From Siphonodentalium dalli (taxonomy: Eukaryota > Mollusca > Scaphopoda > Gadilida > Siphonodentaliidae): a DNA stretch of 64,000 bases. The translations under genes were made by a program, and so were the position numbers. The stretch spans positions 263,410,077-263,474,076 of the forward strand of contig CP136061.1 in assembly GCA_032622095.1 (NCBI GenBank), in the 5' to 3' direction. A model generated the notes under the pieces. That model made no database searches and was not told where the DNA came from. It saw nothing but the letters and a program-made list of their open reading frames with translations. Shown piece after piece: positions 22,840 through 35,445 of this stretch; position 1 is the stretch's first letter; every line of letters begins with the position of its first letter.

Positions 22840-23590
22840 GAACCGATATAAATTTGTAGAGCAATAACGACCAATGTTGACACATTATGCATCTGAACTC
22901 AGAGATCAACTCTACTGTTGCAACAAGGCTTTAAAATAGGGGGGTATCAGAATCTTAGTCATCTCTATATAGTGCCAGAATAGTCATTTATGGACTTCTA
23001 TAAGATGTTGGGTTGGTTATATGGACTCGGAGAAAAAGTGGTTTGTACCGATGAACTGACATAAATTAGTGGAGCGATGTTGCGTCGCGACTGTACTAAA
23101 GCAGCAATGATATCAAATTGGGGGGGGGGGGGGGTAAATTAGGTAAATATTAATTATTTTCTGGTAGTCTGTTATACCCATTCAAATATTGGACAAAATG
23201 TTAATATTTCCAAATCAGAATATATATTTAACATATTAATAATACCATAGACAAATAAGTACAAGTATCACATGATAAAATATTACGTAACGTGACTATA
23301 CCGATGAAATAAATAAATTGGACCGGGATTAGAGGTCGGGTTGGTTATATGTTGATAATTGGATATGGAATTCATACCGATGAAACGATTCAAATTAGTG
23401 GAGCGATAAAGACCAATGTTGACATTTAGTCAGGCTACGCGGGAGAAAATAGGGGTTGATACGATAGACCGAAATAAATTTGTCGGGTGATAATGACCAA
23501 TGTTGACCTATAAAGTAACGCGACTATACTGTCGGATAATTATCAGGTGTAACCGGTCAAATATGGACTCTAGTGACCAATATAGAACAG
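22840..23590. repeat. Degenerate repeats with ACCAATGTTGAC
   Basis: Diverged copies of an ACCGAT...AAATTTGT-GAGCGATAA-GACCAATGTTGAC unit near 22840, 23050, 23385, 23445 and 23560. A G-run lies at about 23120-23134. No gene is visible. Confidence 0.5.
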
Positions 23591-23619
23591 GTCAGAAAAC
23601 ATTCGCAGGGCCCTAAAAT

Positions 23620-23795
23620 TTATTTAACACCGCATTTGCCATTAAAATCGATTTATATCGATAAAACTGTCATTTTTCAAAATTTTAAGCTGAGACTTGG
23701 AGTGTGTGGGTGGGATACCTACATATTCCTAAAATGACAGAGTACAGCACGTAATTATGTTTTAGATGGAAGAAATGAATTTTTTTCAATGATAA
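23620..23795 (+). repeat. ~170-bp satellite monomer left of the LINE
   Basis: Contains TATCGATAAAACTGTCATTT, AAGCTGAGACTTGG and GTAATTATGTTTTAGATGGA. The same monomer continues after the LINE at 27925-28290, so the LINE split an existing array. Confidence 0.75.
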
Positions 23796-26700
23796 AATTA
23801 TCCGCAAGAAAAACAACTCCACAGACCTTATATCCCCCACCTCACCCCGCCCCACTCACCCTGTCCATTACTATGCCCTTGAAATACCCATGCTCCACTT
23901 GCAAAAAATCAGTGCGAAATAACCAAGATTCCTTGTGCTGTGACCTGTGTAATCAATGGATCCATCTAAGTTGTTCTAAACTTTCAAAAGCAGACTTCAT
24001 AAAGCTTGTTGATGATGAAAAAACATGGTTTTGTCACCATTGTATTGCATCTATACTACCATTTAATCATATAGAAGAAGAGGCACTGTTTTGGTTGGCT
24101 TTATTTGATATGAAACACGATTATGTTCATTCAAATGTCACCTCAAAAGATCCCTTACTAATGAACCCATTCACCCTGAATGATGACTTTCGTAGGGAAT
24201 CCCAACTGGATGACGATGACTATAACTTAGACCCAATAAATGCTGAAAACTCCTCCAATTATATTCTTCTTGAAGAATTCAATGATAAACTGAAACAGTT
24301 GAATAAAAATATATCATCTTCAATAATTCATTTCAACATACGCTCTTTAATGAAAAATATAGATAAATTATCTACTTTCCTTCATGCTTGTAGACATAGA
24401 TTTGATATAATAGGCGTTACTGAAACATGGCTGACAGATGAGTCTCCAATTGATCTGACAAAAATGGGGAGTTACAGTTTATATGAAAACCATAGGAATG
24501 ACAGAAAGGGGGGGGTGGGGTTGGAATATATGTTAATGATAACCTTAAAGCTCAAGTTCGAACAGACTTATCTATATTCACGGAAAACTTTGAAAGCTTA
24601 TTTATTGAAATCCCTGATCATAAAAACAAGAACCAACTAGTAGGTTGTATATATCGATGCCCCAATTCTGATGTCGACACATTTCTTGAAAAACTTGAAA
24701 CAGTTCTAACTCAAATACATAAAGAAAAAAAAGAATGCTTCCTGATGGGTGATTTCAACATAAACATAAATAATGATAATACCAGTGGAAAGAACTTCTT
24801 AAACCTATTGAAGTCATTTATGTTCCTGCCAACAATAACTAAACCCACCAGAATTACAGAATTCAGCGCAACCCTCATTGACAACATATTCTCCAACTGT
24901 CATCTCTCTTCATCATTTTACGCAGGTATTTTTGTGGAAGACATAACTGATCACTTGCCCATTTACCTTCTTGTGGATAATGGAACCAAAAAAGTAACCA
25001 ACAAAGATATTTTTATTTACCAAAGAGACTATTCAAAGAAAAACAAAAAATTTCATCAACGATGATATCTCAGTGGCTGACTGGAGCACAGTACTTTATA
25101 ACCAGGACTGCAATGAAGCCTATAACATATTTCATGGTAAAATAATGAGCACTTATAATCTTAACTTCCCAAAAAAGAGGAAGAAAGTCCAAATATCTAA
25201 TAATCAAAATACACGGATAACAACAGGTACATGTACATGTATACTGAACTCCATCAGAAGAAGGAATAAACTTATAAAATATTCATAAAAGACAGAACAA
25301 AATATAATAATGAGCAATACAAGAAGTATAGAAATAAAGTAAACTCAATTATTCGAACTTCTAAGCAGCGTTTTTATCATAGTAAGTTCCAACAGTATGA
25401 AAGTAACATTAATGCTACATGGAAACTAATCAAAAATATTCTCAAAAAAAAATCGAGTAACAGCACCACAACAGAGTTCTTATATGAAAATAAATACATC
25501 AATGACAAGAAGGAAATTGCTGCCAAATTTAATGAGTTTTTCACGAATATTGGACCAAACCTTGCTGCCAAGATAACATCTTGTGAAAATCCTTCAGACT
25601 ACCTTAATCAGCCCAAGACTTCTTCTTTTTTTACACACCCAACTGATGAATTTGAGATCCTTGATTTATTAAAAAATATCAATTCTAAAAAGGCGGCAGG
25701 TATTGATGAACTGAAATGTTCTATTCTGAAGACATGTTCCGAATTTATTATTAAACCCATTACACATATCTGTAATCTCTCCCTATCTAATGGCATATTC
25801 CCAGATCCCATGAAGGTAGCTAAAGTTATTCCAATCTACAAATCTAAAGACCCAACAATTCTAAGTAACTACAGGCCAGTATCTGTGCTACCCATTTTCT
25901 CAAAAATTCTTGAAAAACTGATGTACAACAGAATGGATAAATACCTTACAAAATACAATATTCTATATAGTAGCCAATATGGCTTCAAAAAAAAATCACT
26001 CAACTATTCTTGCTTTAACTGATTTATTAGAAAAAATAACTCAAGCTTTAGATAAAAAAGAACACACCATTGGAGTATTTTTAGATTTATCCAAGGCATT
26101 TGACACAATAAACCACAATATAATGATTAATAAACTTGAACACTATGGTTGTCGGGGGGGTTGCACTGAACTGGTTCCGCAGCTACCTGTCAAATAGAAA
26201 GCAATCTGTACTGTACGAAGGCAACTTTTCATGCCAAACAAATATAACCTGTGGCGTGCCACAGGGATCAATACTTGGCCCTCTTCTCTTTCTTATATAC
26301 ATGAATGATCTTCCAAATGTGTGCAAAAAATTAAAGGTAATACTATTTGCTGATGATACAAATGCATTTTACTCAGATAAAGACATTATTAATGCTTATG
26401 ATGTTGTTAACAAAGAAATGGAGGCAATGAACAAATGGTTTCTAGCTAACAAATTATCTTTAAATCTTGATAAAACAAACTATATGCTTTTCACAAATAC
26501 AGATCTTTGTAAGTCGTTAAATTTTCTACCGGAACTAAAAATTAATGATAAACTGGTCCAAAGGGTTAAAAACACTAAATTCCTAGGAATTAATATTGAA
26601 GAAACTTTGTCATGGGATTTACATGTGGATACAATTATCAATAAATTATCTAGAAACCTAGGAGTCATGCGTAAGGTTAGTAAGTTTGTACCAAAGGATA

Positions 26701-27924
26701 CGATGAAATCACTTTATTCGATACTTATTATCCCATATCTCACCTATTGTAATGCTATATGGAGTGCAACAACAGTGAAAAATCTTCAAAAACTTGAAAA
26801 AATACAAAACAGAGCAATTGCAACACTGTCATATGGAAATAATAAAAATTCCCAGGAAATATGCAAGAAACACAACTTATTACTGCTTGAAGACATTGGA
26901 AATATGCAACTGCTTAAAATTTTACATGATTTCCACCACAAGAAACTCCCTAAATCACTGACTTCCCTATTTACAAGCCTACATGATATCCATAATTACA
27001 ATACACGGTCCAAAGCTAATTCAAATCTATTCTGTGTATTTAAAAGAACGAAAAAAGCAAAAAATGCCATATCAACCAGAGCCAGATGCCTGTGGAATGA
27101 ACTACCAACTGACTGCAAACTCAGAATAGAAATTGATAGCAATTACTCAAAATATCTGAAAGAATATTTCATTAACAAGCAACATAAACCAACCTCCCCC
27201 ACTGAATAGTACTCCTCCCTGGTTACCAACATGTACTCTAATATTAGTACAAAACAGAGTTCTGTCACCACAGGGCTATTCAGATTAGGACAAGCTCCTT
27301 ATTGTTTCATACTCTTAATGTATAATTCCTCCTACTCTGATTAGCCCTACATGGTGAGGGAAAGAACAGTCTGAATATTTCATCTGCATGTATTATATAT
27401 CTAACGTGTCATCCCATACTGAAATCCGTACATTAACCAATGGATAACTCAGAATGAACCAAATCTAATCTATCGAAACATGTCTCAACCTCTGCATCTA
27501 TATATAGTAATTTCATGTATAAGTAAATAAATTCTAATATAATATTTAGATGTCCTGGATCGACTCATGTGGGTTGTGATATGATGCATCTACATCAGGT
27601 CGCAGCATGAGAAGGAACTTGGTATTTACATGACCAATTATATCATTGCAACATGAAAATATACTGTGAACTGTGACATGCCCACACCCATCCCCCCTGC
27701 CCACACCCCTCCCATACCCATCCCCAAAATCTTTATATTTGTTGCACACCATTGCACCACCTGTAAATATACACAGCAACTTTAATATCAATATAATATT
27801 AATCTCATATATTTGTATAAGGGTCCTGCCCTCATAAGCCCAGCTTTTGTGGGATCCTGTTGTATATAACATGTTATTATTCTATAATATCAAATAAAAA
27901 CTTATTGAATTGAATTGAATTGAA
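23796..27924 (+). mobile_element. CR1-like LINE, nearly full length
   Basis: 4.1-kb element inserted between two monomers of a satellite. It encodes a PHD-type finger, an APE endonuclease and a reverse transcriptase in one direction, has an AATAAA-type signal near 27892, and ends in (TTGAA)n at about 27902-27924. The short tandem tail and the PHD-APE-RT order match CR1/L2-group LINEs. The clade assignment is inferred from domain order only. Confidence 0.85.
23873..27209 (+). pseudogene. CR1-like LINE polyprotein, several frameshifts
   Basis: The likely start ATG is at 23873. Domains in order: a PHD-type zinc finger (CSTC...CDLC...WIHLSC...WFCHHC, 23880-24045); APE endonuclease (FNIRSL, VTETWL, MGDFNININ, then DHLPIYLL near 24950); reverse transcriptase (SNYRPVSVLP, FLDLSKAFDTINH, GVPQGSILGPLLF, LFADDTN near 26350); and a C-terminal region ending at 27209. 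The protein copies the element by target-primed reverse transcription in the nucleus. The frame changes near 24510 (G8 run), 25045 (A-rich), about 25290, 25988 (A9 run) and 26155 (G6 run). Most breaks fall in homopolymers, so some may be sequencing errors; as given it cannot make a full protein. Confidence 0.82.
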
Positions 27925-28290
27925 CATGGAATTTACCATTAACATCGATTTATGTCGATAAAACTGTCTTTTTTCAAACCTTTAGGCTGAGACTTGGTGC
28001 ATGTGCGTGGGATACATATATGTTCCTAAAATGACAGAGTCCATCGCGTAATTATGTTTTAGATGGAAGAAATTGAATTTTATTCGATGATAAATTTTAA
28101 CATGGAATTGTCCCATTCAAATCTATTTATGTCGATAAAACTGTTATTTTTCAAAAATTTAAGCTGAGACTCGGTGTTTCTGCGTGGAATACCTATATAT
28201 TCCGAAAACGGCAGGGTTAAGCACGTAATTATCTTTTAGATTGAAGAAATTGATTTGTTTCGATGATAAAAATCCAGCGTAAAATAATCG
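27925..28290 (+). repeat. ~170-bp satellite, two monomers right of the LINE
   Basis: Two direct copies (about 27925-28096 and 28097-28275) of the monomer at 23620. They share TTATGTCGATAAAACTGT, AAGCTGAGAC and GATGATAAA. Confidence 0.8.
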
Positions 28291-30054
28291 CCAATGGAGG
28301 CTTCGCTTCGCATGGTTGGCAATTATCACGATACACAGGGAACACTTTGACGTTCGTACTCATATTTCACCAATTTTTGTACCTGGCTTTCCAATCCTAA
28401 GTTTCAAGGGGAAATGTCTAATTTTACTCTATTTGTCGTTATATACATATTATACATATTTATCACACCATTTATTATTCATTTTCATAAAAATAAAAAA
28501 AAAGAAGCCGAAGATGACATGTTTAAACTGTTTGAAGCACGAATTTGGCGATAACTTATCAGAGTACGTTATACTTGTGATAGTTACGTTACGCACACGT
28601 GTTCCAATATCCTATTGCGATAATCGCTTAACCCTTCAGTTTTCAACGGCATTTCAATTGGTTGAAATTAAGATTTCTCAAGTTCCAGCTCAACACGAAT
28701 CTAGTGACCTAATTGGTAGAAATACTTTAGCAGTAATTCTTAGTTTTATAAGTCATAACTCTAATTTTATTGATGATACGAGCTCAACATCATAATATGC
28801 CACTGTTTATGGCGGTGTTATCCAAACGTGTGCTTTGATAATGGTTATAATTTTATTTTGCGATCAAACGTCAGTGCAGCCCAGCAGAAACGCATAGGCA
28901 CTAGTTCAATTCAGCAGAAACGCATAAGTCCTACGATTATAGTACACCCACTGAACGCGCTTCGCGCGTTGGTCAGTGGGTGAAACAAGAAATTATGGCA
29001 TTGAAATCCATGTAAAAAAGGACGACCGTGCAGTCACGACCTGCACTACTCAGACTATTAATATGTGTTGACTTATAAATGAACGTCAAGATTTAATTAA
29101 CTATAAATATTTCTTATAACCAATTACGTACACGAAGTTGGTTGCTTGTGGTAGGGGGTTAATTGTGTCTGTACCTCATAATTATCATATTATACTCATA
29201 CATGTATCTTTCAACCTTTCGATCGTGGCTCCCCGGGGCCATTTTTTTGACTGACACATGTGCCCATTCTCAATTTGGATGAAATATTAGTGCCTCCACA
29301 ACCTTTGGCCTTGGTTGGAAATTGGGGTTATTATGAGTGAGAACTTGGGTTTACCCCCTCATAATTTGGGTTGTTTGTTTGTTTCAAACCACAACCCAAA
29401 TTATTAGAATATAAGTAAGGAAGAACATTCAATTTCCAAGAACATGATTTGTTTGTAGGTCTACCTCAGTACCTGTATAGATTCTATAGTGATTTTATAG
29501 GTTGGGATTTGATCAGTTTGATTACAATTGCATGGAGCTACATTTATACCAGCGCGGACTCGGAGCCATGCACTATGAAAGAACGTCAACCCAACCAAAC
29601 CTAATGCGAACCATGCCAACATTATGCCTGCTTTGTGTGCTATGTCGCTATGTCAAAACGTCAATAACTTTCGCGGGAAAATGCGTGTGCCAATATGACG
29701 TCGCTTTGGATACAACATATGACGTAACCTAACAGTTTACAGAACATGCTTCTACTAATTTACTAAACTAAAGAAAAGTTTAGTTAGTTATATGATAAAC
29801 ATTCAAGATATTTACGATATGAATTAGACCTATGTTGTTTTCGTGAGGTGGCTAAGGAAAATATGCAGTTTTACGTAAATTTCCGACATTTCCCGAATGG
29901 CATAGCAACCCGAGTCTGGTCGACAATATTTATGATTTAAGTCATGATTATCGTTCAAAGAATAAACCATGTAATGCCTTAACGCAATGAATAATGTTAT
30001 GTTGGCTATATGAAAAGTAACATTTTGTAGTTCTAATTTAATTGCAATAACGTT
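28291..30054. other. 1.8 kb without a recognised gene
   Basis: A 159-codon frame (28316-28795, plus strand) shows no domain and a composition like its surroundings, so I leave it uncalled. Near 28880-28960 is a short duplication (AGCAGAAACGCATA) beside a GCGCTTCGCGCGTTGG patch. Confidence 0.45.
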
Positions 30055-30117
30055 TCAAGATGGCGGCCCCTCAAATTCAAAATGGCGGCGCCCCTAATTC
30101 AAGATGGCGGCGCCCAT
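30055..30117 (+). promoter_or_regulatory. Triplet of AAGATGGCGGC-type motifs
   Basis: Three near-tandem copies of CAAGATGGCGGC / CAAAATGGCGGC / CAAGATGGCGGC, each followed by GCCCC or GCGCCC. AAGATGGCGGC is the core of the YY1 binding site, common just downstream of TATA-less transcription starts. It lies immediately before the transposase gene, so it may be its promoter. Function is inferred. Confidence 0.45.
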
Positions 30118-30138
30118 GTTCGAAAGCGAACTTAGTAT

Positions 30139-30207
30139 AAGGACGACTTGCGCATATGTTGCTGCGCAACATATGCGCGGTTGGGCTGCGCCCAGCTGGT
30201 CGTCCTT
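30139..30207. repeat. 69-bp inverted repeat at the start of the transposase region
   Basis: The outer arms AAGGACGAC and GTCGTCCTT enclose an inner hairpin with 13-bp arms, GCGCATATGTTGC / GCAACATATGCGC (30150-30178). The first ATG of the open frame (30148) lies inside this palindrome, so that start is doubtful. Confidence 0.7.
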
Positions 30208-32589
30208 AAAAAACAGAAGGTTGACTCAAACGAAGAAGAAGTGATAGAATGTAATTTAGAAGAGCCTCCAGCCACAAATGAAGAACAAGGGATAGAATCT
30301 AATTTAGAGGAGCCCACAGAATCTCCAGCCACACCGGTAGGGCAAATTGACATTATTAATTATATAAATCTGGATGCCATTCCCGACAATGTTAAAATAA
30401 AACTGATAAAAGAGAGGATTCCCGATGAAAGCTATAAATTCCCACCAAAAATATACAAGGATAAGAGGAAGAAGGATGGCATATGTAGCCTTCGCGAGCG
30501 GTTTAATATTTTCAAATTTCTCTGCTACTCGAAAAAGCAGGAGGGAGTATTTTGTATTGCATGCGTGCTATTCCCATCAAAGGCACATCAGGGCATGCGG
30601 GGGAATAACTTGATAACAACACCGTACACAAATTGGAAGGATGCAAAGGAATCATTCAATGCATATTCGATATTAGCATACCACAAAGATTCGTGTGCAA
30701 AGTTAGAAGCGTTTGTAACAATCCAAAAAGATCCATCGAAGGGAGTTGACATGCTCATGCACGAGGAAAATGAACAAATTATTAAAAGAAATCGCATGGT
30801 GCTTGATACGGTCATTATGCATTGAGTTCTGTGGGCGTCAGGGGATTTCGTTACGGGGGCACAGGAACGATGGTTGCCTAGACAGCGATGGCAACCCAGG
30901 AAATTTCAAGGCCCTTTTGCAGCTGGTTGCTGATAAAAATCCTGACATGAAGAGTCATATTATGAATTGCAAAAAGAACGCACAATATATGTCTAAAACC
31001 ATTCAAAATGAAATATTGTCGTGCTGCTTTGAATACATAACAGAAATAATTGTCGCAGAAATAAAAGCTCAACCAACTGGCCCATATTATGGACTGATGG
31101 TGGACGAGGTCACCGACTCCAGCAATTGGGAGCAGATGGGGATCATCATCAGATATGTAAAAGACGGCACCCCACGAGAAAGACTTTTGAAGTTTGTGGA
31201 CTGTGAACGGGGGACCGGGGAAATACTATCCGATGCTATTATTACCCCTCTCAATGAATTATCTATAGATACAGGCTATTGTCGCAGCCAAACTTATGAC
31301 GGCGCGGGGTCAATGGCAGGATGCAATAATGGCGCTGCTGCAAAATTCATCGAAAAAACTTCAAACACTAAAGCACAATACTTTCACTGTGCTTCACATG
31401 AACTCAACCTCGCTTTAACCAAAGCATGCACAGTGCAGGAAATTCACAATATGAACTCCACTCTGGAAAAACTTGGTGTTTTTTTTCAAGTATTCACCGA
31501 AGAGATCGAGAGAGTTTGAGAGGCAAGTGTCGCTTTTTAACTCGTCTAACCCTGGATTAAAAATTCCATTATCAAAAGTAAAGCCTCTCTGTGAAACGAG
31601 ATGGGTCGAAAGGCATACCAAACTCGATGCAATCTCCACCCTATATGTGCCCATTCTCAGAACATTAGAAGCCATCACATCAAACGAAGCACTTCACTGG
31701 AGTTCAAAAACAATAACCGAAGCAAATGGACTGCATTCTAACATCACCAGTAGCGTCTTCATTGTGGCATTTAAGGTCTGCCATTTTCTGTTGGGATTCA
31801 CGAAGTCACTCTCGATGATCTTGCAGAGTGGGACCATTGATATTGTGGTTGCTTATGAGGAAATAGACCTAATAAGATCGGAATTGAAAAACATCCGCGA
31901 ACACCACGAGCACGAATTTGCAAAGTTGTACATTGAAATCGAGGACATGGCAACAAAATGTGGCTCGAAGATTTCTAAGCCCCGAACATGTGAGAGACAG
32001 ACTTTGAGATCCAATATTGAGGACTGCACACCCGAAGGCTATTTTCGGAAGAATATTTTCACAACATTTTTGGATACAATGGTAAGCGAGCTGATAGTCT
32101 GTTTTTCCAAACTGACAACGGACGCAGTTAGAGCAATGCTTCTCATTCCAAAATACATGGAAGGCAAGTTGATCCACGACCCAAAAGCCATCGATGGCAT
32201 ATATGACTACTACAGCGATGATATGCCAAGTGCGGGAACCTTCAAACAAGAAGTTCGCCTGTGGAGAAGCCACTGGAAATCCGAAATTATTAAACCAGCC
32301 ACCATTGAGTTCAATTAAACATATCTCAAATACATTCCCGAATATCTATACCATATTGCATATTCTGCTCGTCACTGCACCAACAAGCGCGAGCAGTGAA
32401 CGTGCAAATTCATCTCTAAAATTTGTTAAAAACCGCTTGCGGAGCACAATGAAAGAGGATCGTTTGAATGCGCTCATTCTCCTGTTCGTTCACAGAGATA
32501 TCAAACTCGACACTAATGAAATTATTGATAGATTTGCTAGGCGCCATCCGCGACGAATGACACTGCAAAATCCTTTACTGGACTGTTAA
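30208..32589 (+). pseudogene. ZMYM1-like hAT transposase, frameshifted
   Basis: Domains in order: an acidic N-terminal linker; a TTF-type zinc finger (FKFLCYSKKQEG then FCIACVLFP, about 30510-30580); a DUF4371 region with the RNase-H-like core (FCGRQGISLRGHRND, YYGLMVDEVTDSS, QTYDGAGSMAG, HCASHELNLAL, 30830-31420); CETRWVERH near 31595; and a C-terminal dimerisation segment (TSASSERANSSL...RSTMKEDRLNALILL, 32375-32490) ending at 32589. This is the layout of 'zinc finger MYM-type protein 1-like' hAT proteins. The frame breaks near 30825, at a T8 run near 31480 and near 32315. No terminal inverted repeats were found, so it is either a decayed transposon or a broken domesticated copy. Confidence 0.82.
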
Positions 32590-32949
32590 TACGACAATTC
32601 GGAAACATATTGTTCACATATATGTTTATTCTGTATGACTTTATACAGATGATATATATATATATAATTCTGCACCATTATTCATAGTGGACAATAACTA
32701 CATACCTGTATAAGTATAGCACGACATGCTGATCCAGTTTTGTTCCTATTTCTCATTATAAAGTTTTACAAACGTGACGAGTACCTATATAGATTATCAT
32801 ATGTCCCATCGTTCATACACTCAGTGCAGGAATAATGAGTAGCTATAGACACCCCGAAATGTGGGAAATTTTGTTTAGTAATCATGTACTCGCGCAAGCA
32901 TACCCGTAATGTGAAACAATTATTTTAACTTGCCTTTTACATCTTCAAC
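32590..32949. other. Non-coding interval
   Basis: AT-rich flank of the transposase with a short (AT)n stretch near 32652. No terminal repeat of the transposon was recognised here. Confidence 0.45.
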
Positions 32950-33135
32950 TCAGTTTTTTCGCCAAGGAGAAGCCCTCAACTGAACTATATGGATTACGTC
33001 TCCGGCCTTGTGTCAATCAGGAGGGTTAAAATTTTATTGCTGTGCCGACCCCACTCACACCCGTGTCCAGATTAGTCTCGCATGAATACACCCGCATTCT
33101 ATCTATTGTCTAGTCAGTTTTTAATTCCTCCTCGC
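32950..33135 (-). repeat. Dispersed repeat shared with 53770-54090
   Basis: The complement contains CCATATAGTTCAGTTGAGGG, GTCTAGTCAGTTTTTAATTC (plus sense) and GTCGGCACAGCAATAAAATT, all found in the palindromic element at 53.8-54.2 kb. This copy lacks the long AT-rich arms. Confidence 0.7.
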
Positions 33136-34972
33136 CAGGACAGGATCGTTTCTATTTTCTCAAGGTTGTATCTTTCTGTGTTGCGAGTTTATCGACTCAA
33201 TTTTTATTGTTGATATTACAAACTTGCAATTTATTGTACCCGATAGTTAATTAATATTTCTCACATCCGAAACGGGAACTTTTTTCGTTTCACTGTATCC
33301 GTAATTTGTTTCCGTGTTTTTTGTTTTCCTCAAGACGGCTTTATCTTTCAACAATTGGAATTAAGATGGCCATCTTGACAATGACTAAAGAAGCACATAG
33401 CTTACTTGTGGCAAAACCACATAGTGCATATTGTGCCACACATACGGCGTGATGACTATCATGACTTACAATTGAGGACGCAATGTAGTACGGTATGCGA
33501 TATCTCCTAATTTCGTGCTACATGTGTTTCACTTTACATAAGTTTCCGTCGACTCGCTTCGGTTATTTCGTAAGTTCCGTTGCTTTGTATCATAATGTAT
33601 ACTGCCAAATCATACATGGCACTGCTCTGTTAATTCGCAGCAATAAATACGAAAGATAGTACTTGTTATCAGATGACAATTCACATTTCTTTCGACTGAG
33701 CGATCTGTAACATTGTTTTAACGATCAATACGTGCGAATCTACGCCCGCCAGTATGTATGAGCGTGTGGTCTTGTCTTAGACACATGGCAAATGTAATAA
33801 AACATTACAGCGACTTCAAGTTATTTAGAAAATTCTGCCTTGTCTATCACGATTAAATATCATATAACTCATTGTATCATCAGTACAATAGTTACTAACA
33901 CTCTGTAACAGGGGGATGGTATTCGTTATCACATATATAACCACACTTCAAATTGATGTGTTGTCTGACGATCTAAATATTGTGTTGCACTCTTTACATC
34001 CATGTATGTACAGTTTACAGGGTACAGGGTTACTACGAAATATTGATCACCAACTGCAATGAAGTGAAAACTTTGTAGCCTGACACTCCAGCTACACTTG
34101 GCTCACTTTACTTAAACAATGGTGATTCTACCCATGGTAAGAACATTTTGGAGCCATCTTGGATGTTCGACTTGAAGTGAGACCACTGGCCTACTTGTGG
34201 AGAGTAACCATCTCCAATGGGAACTTGGCAAATAAGGGAAAGCTTCGTCTTCAATATGGCACACCTTGTTCACAACATGGTCAGGGTGTTGCAACAATTT
34301 ATTGGCTTGCCAGCATCTCACTGAATTTTAATTAGATTGATGTTTCTCCTTCATAACATTCGCCAGATGATTTAAGATTTACGCCACACATGGGTTGGCA
34401 ATCTTTGTGATGTAACGACTGTGATCAGCAGATGTCACCAACTTGACACATCTGACCTCTTATCCTCAGACATTAGTGTTTGTCGATACATTCAATTTCT
34501 CGGTCCCATTGACATATTATGGTTTAAGTGCCTCAATGCCATCTTACCGTAGGATCTAATATGCCTCGGCATTGGCGAGCTTGAATAATGTACTGCATGC
34601 CGTAATAGTTCCATACATTGTACATGACAATCATATGGTATCAGGGCCTCATGTATGCTGTCAGAACTGACTACTAGTATGCTTACATATGGTGAACAGT
34701 TTTCATCCCAATACTGACATACTTTGCAGTTTCATCAGTGAATGATAAAGGCAAACAGCGAAATAGAAAAATAAATATTGTCACGTGCTCCAGATTCACT
34801 GCCAATAGTCTTTCCAGTAGAGACCATCACTTGGCTCACTAACTTCTATTTCCACATATATCAAAACGATAATCTGCCAAATAGCTTTCACTCGTGTATG
34901 ATGCGCAGTTACATGCAACACATTTATATTGCGCAGAATATCAGAAAGGACTACATTTGTATTGTTACATGT
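33136..34972. other. 1.8 kb without a recognised gene, left flank of the provirus
   Basis: No supported frame. A short minus-strand frame at 34112-34321 has no known domain. The provirus inserted at ATGT (34969-34972). Confidence 0.45.
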
Positions 34973-35429
34973 TGTGAGGTAATGACACATGTATATAGTA
35001 GGTACAAGTCTTTATTATGTTGCGAATAAGATATGCAGTGTGTACAAATATAATGATCAATAGTCGCCGCGAATTGGTGTCCCCGAATGGGTGATGCCTG
35101 GTGTGAATGATGCCTGGATATGATCTAGGTATGAGATGAGTCTAGTGAAAGCATGATGTGATGGGATGTAGTTGTTTCTTATATACTATTTGGGATGCAT
35201 ATTAGATGAGGTGTTTGGCAATACACATCGGGATTGGTTCTTCCGTTATGGTCATCTCCCTTGACCATATTTGGGAGCCATCTTCATTGTGTGTATATCT
35301 TCGCTGAGAGTAAGACGTGTGAGGTTTCGAGAACCGAACACGAATATCTGAGTTTGGGGTTTTATATATATTGGGACATTCGTATAGTTTGAATCAAGTT
35401 GTGAGATTATAATGGGTAGTTATCTCACA
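34973..35429 (-). repeat. 3' LTR of the provirus
   Basis: 457 bp, plus-strand ends TGTGAGGTAATG and GTTATCTCACA. In sense (minus) orientation it carries AATAAAGACTTG close to its end, the probable poly(A) signal. By eye it does not differ from the copy at 49699-50155. Confidence 0.92.
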
Positions 35430-35445
35430 TATGTCCCCCACCCGT
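35430..35445 (-). promoter_or_regulatory. Polypurine tract
   Basis: The minus strand reads GGGTGGGGGACATA directly before the 3' LTR, the position and composition of the plus-strand primer of LTR retroelements. Confidence 0.75.

Noticed and set aside
28316-28795. 159-codon frame on the plus strand
   Set aside because: The hydrophobic, Ile/Tyr/Lys-rich translation reflects AT-rich DNA. No homology was recognised, and the start lies in a repeat-like patch.
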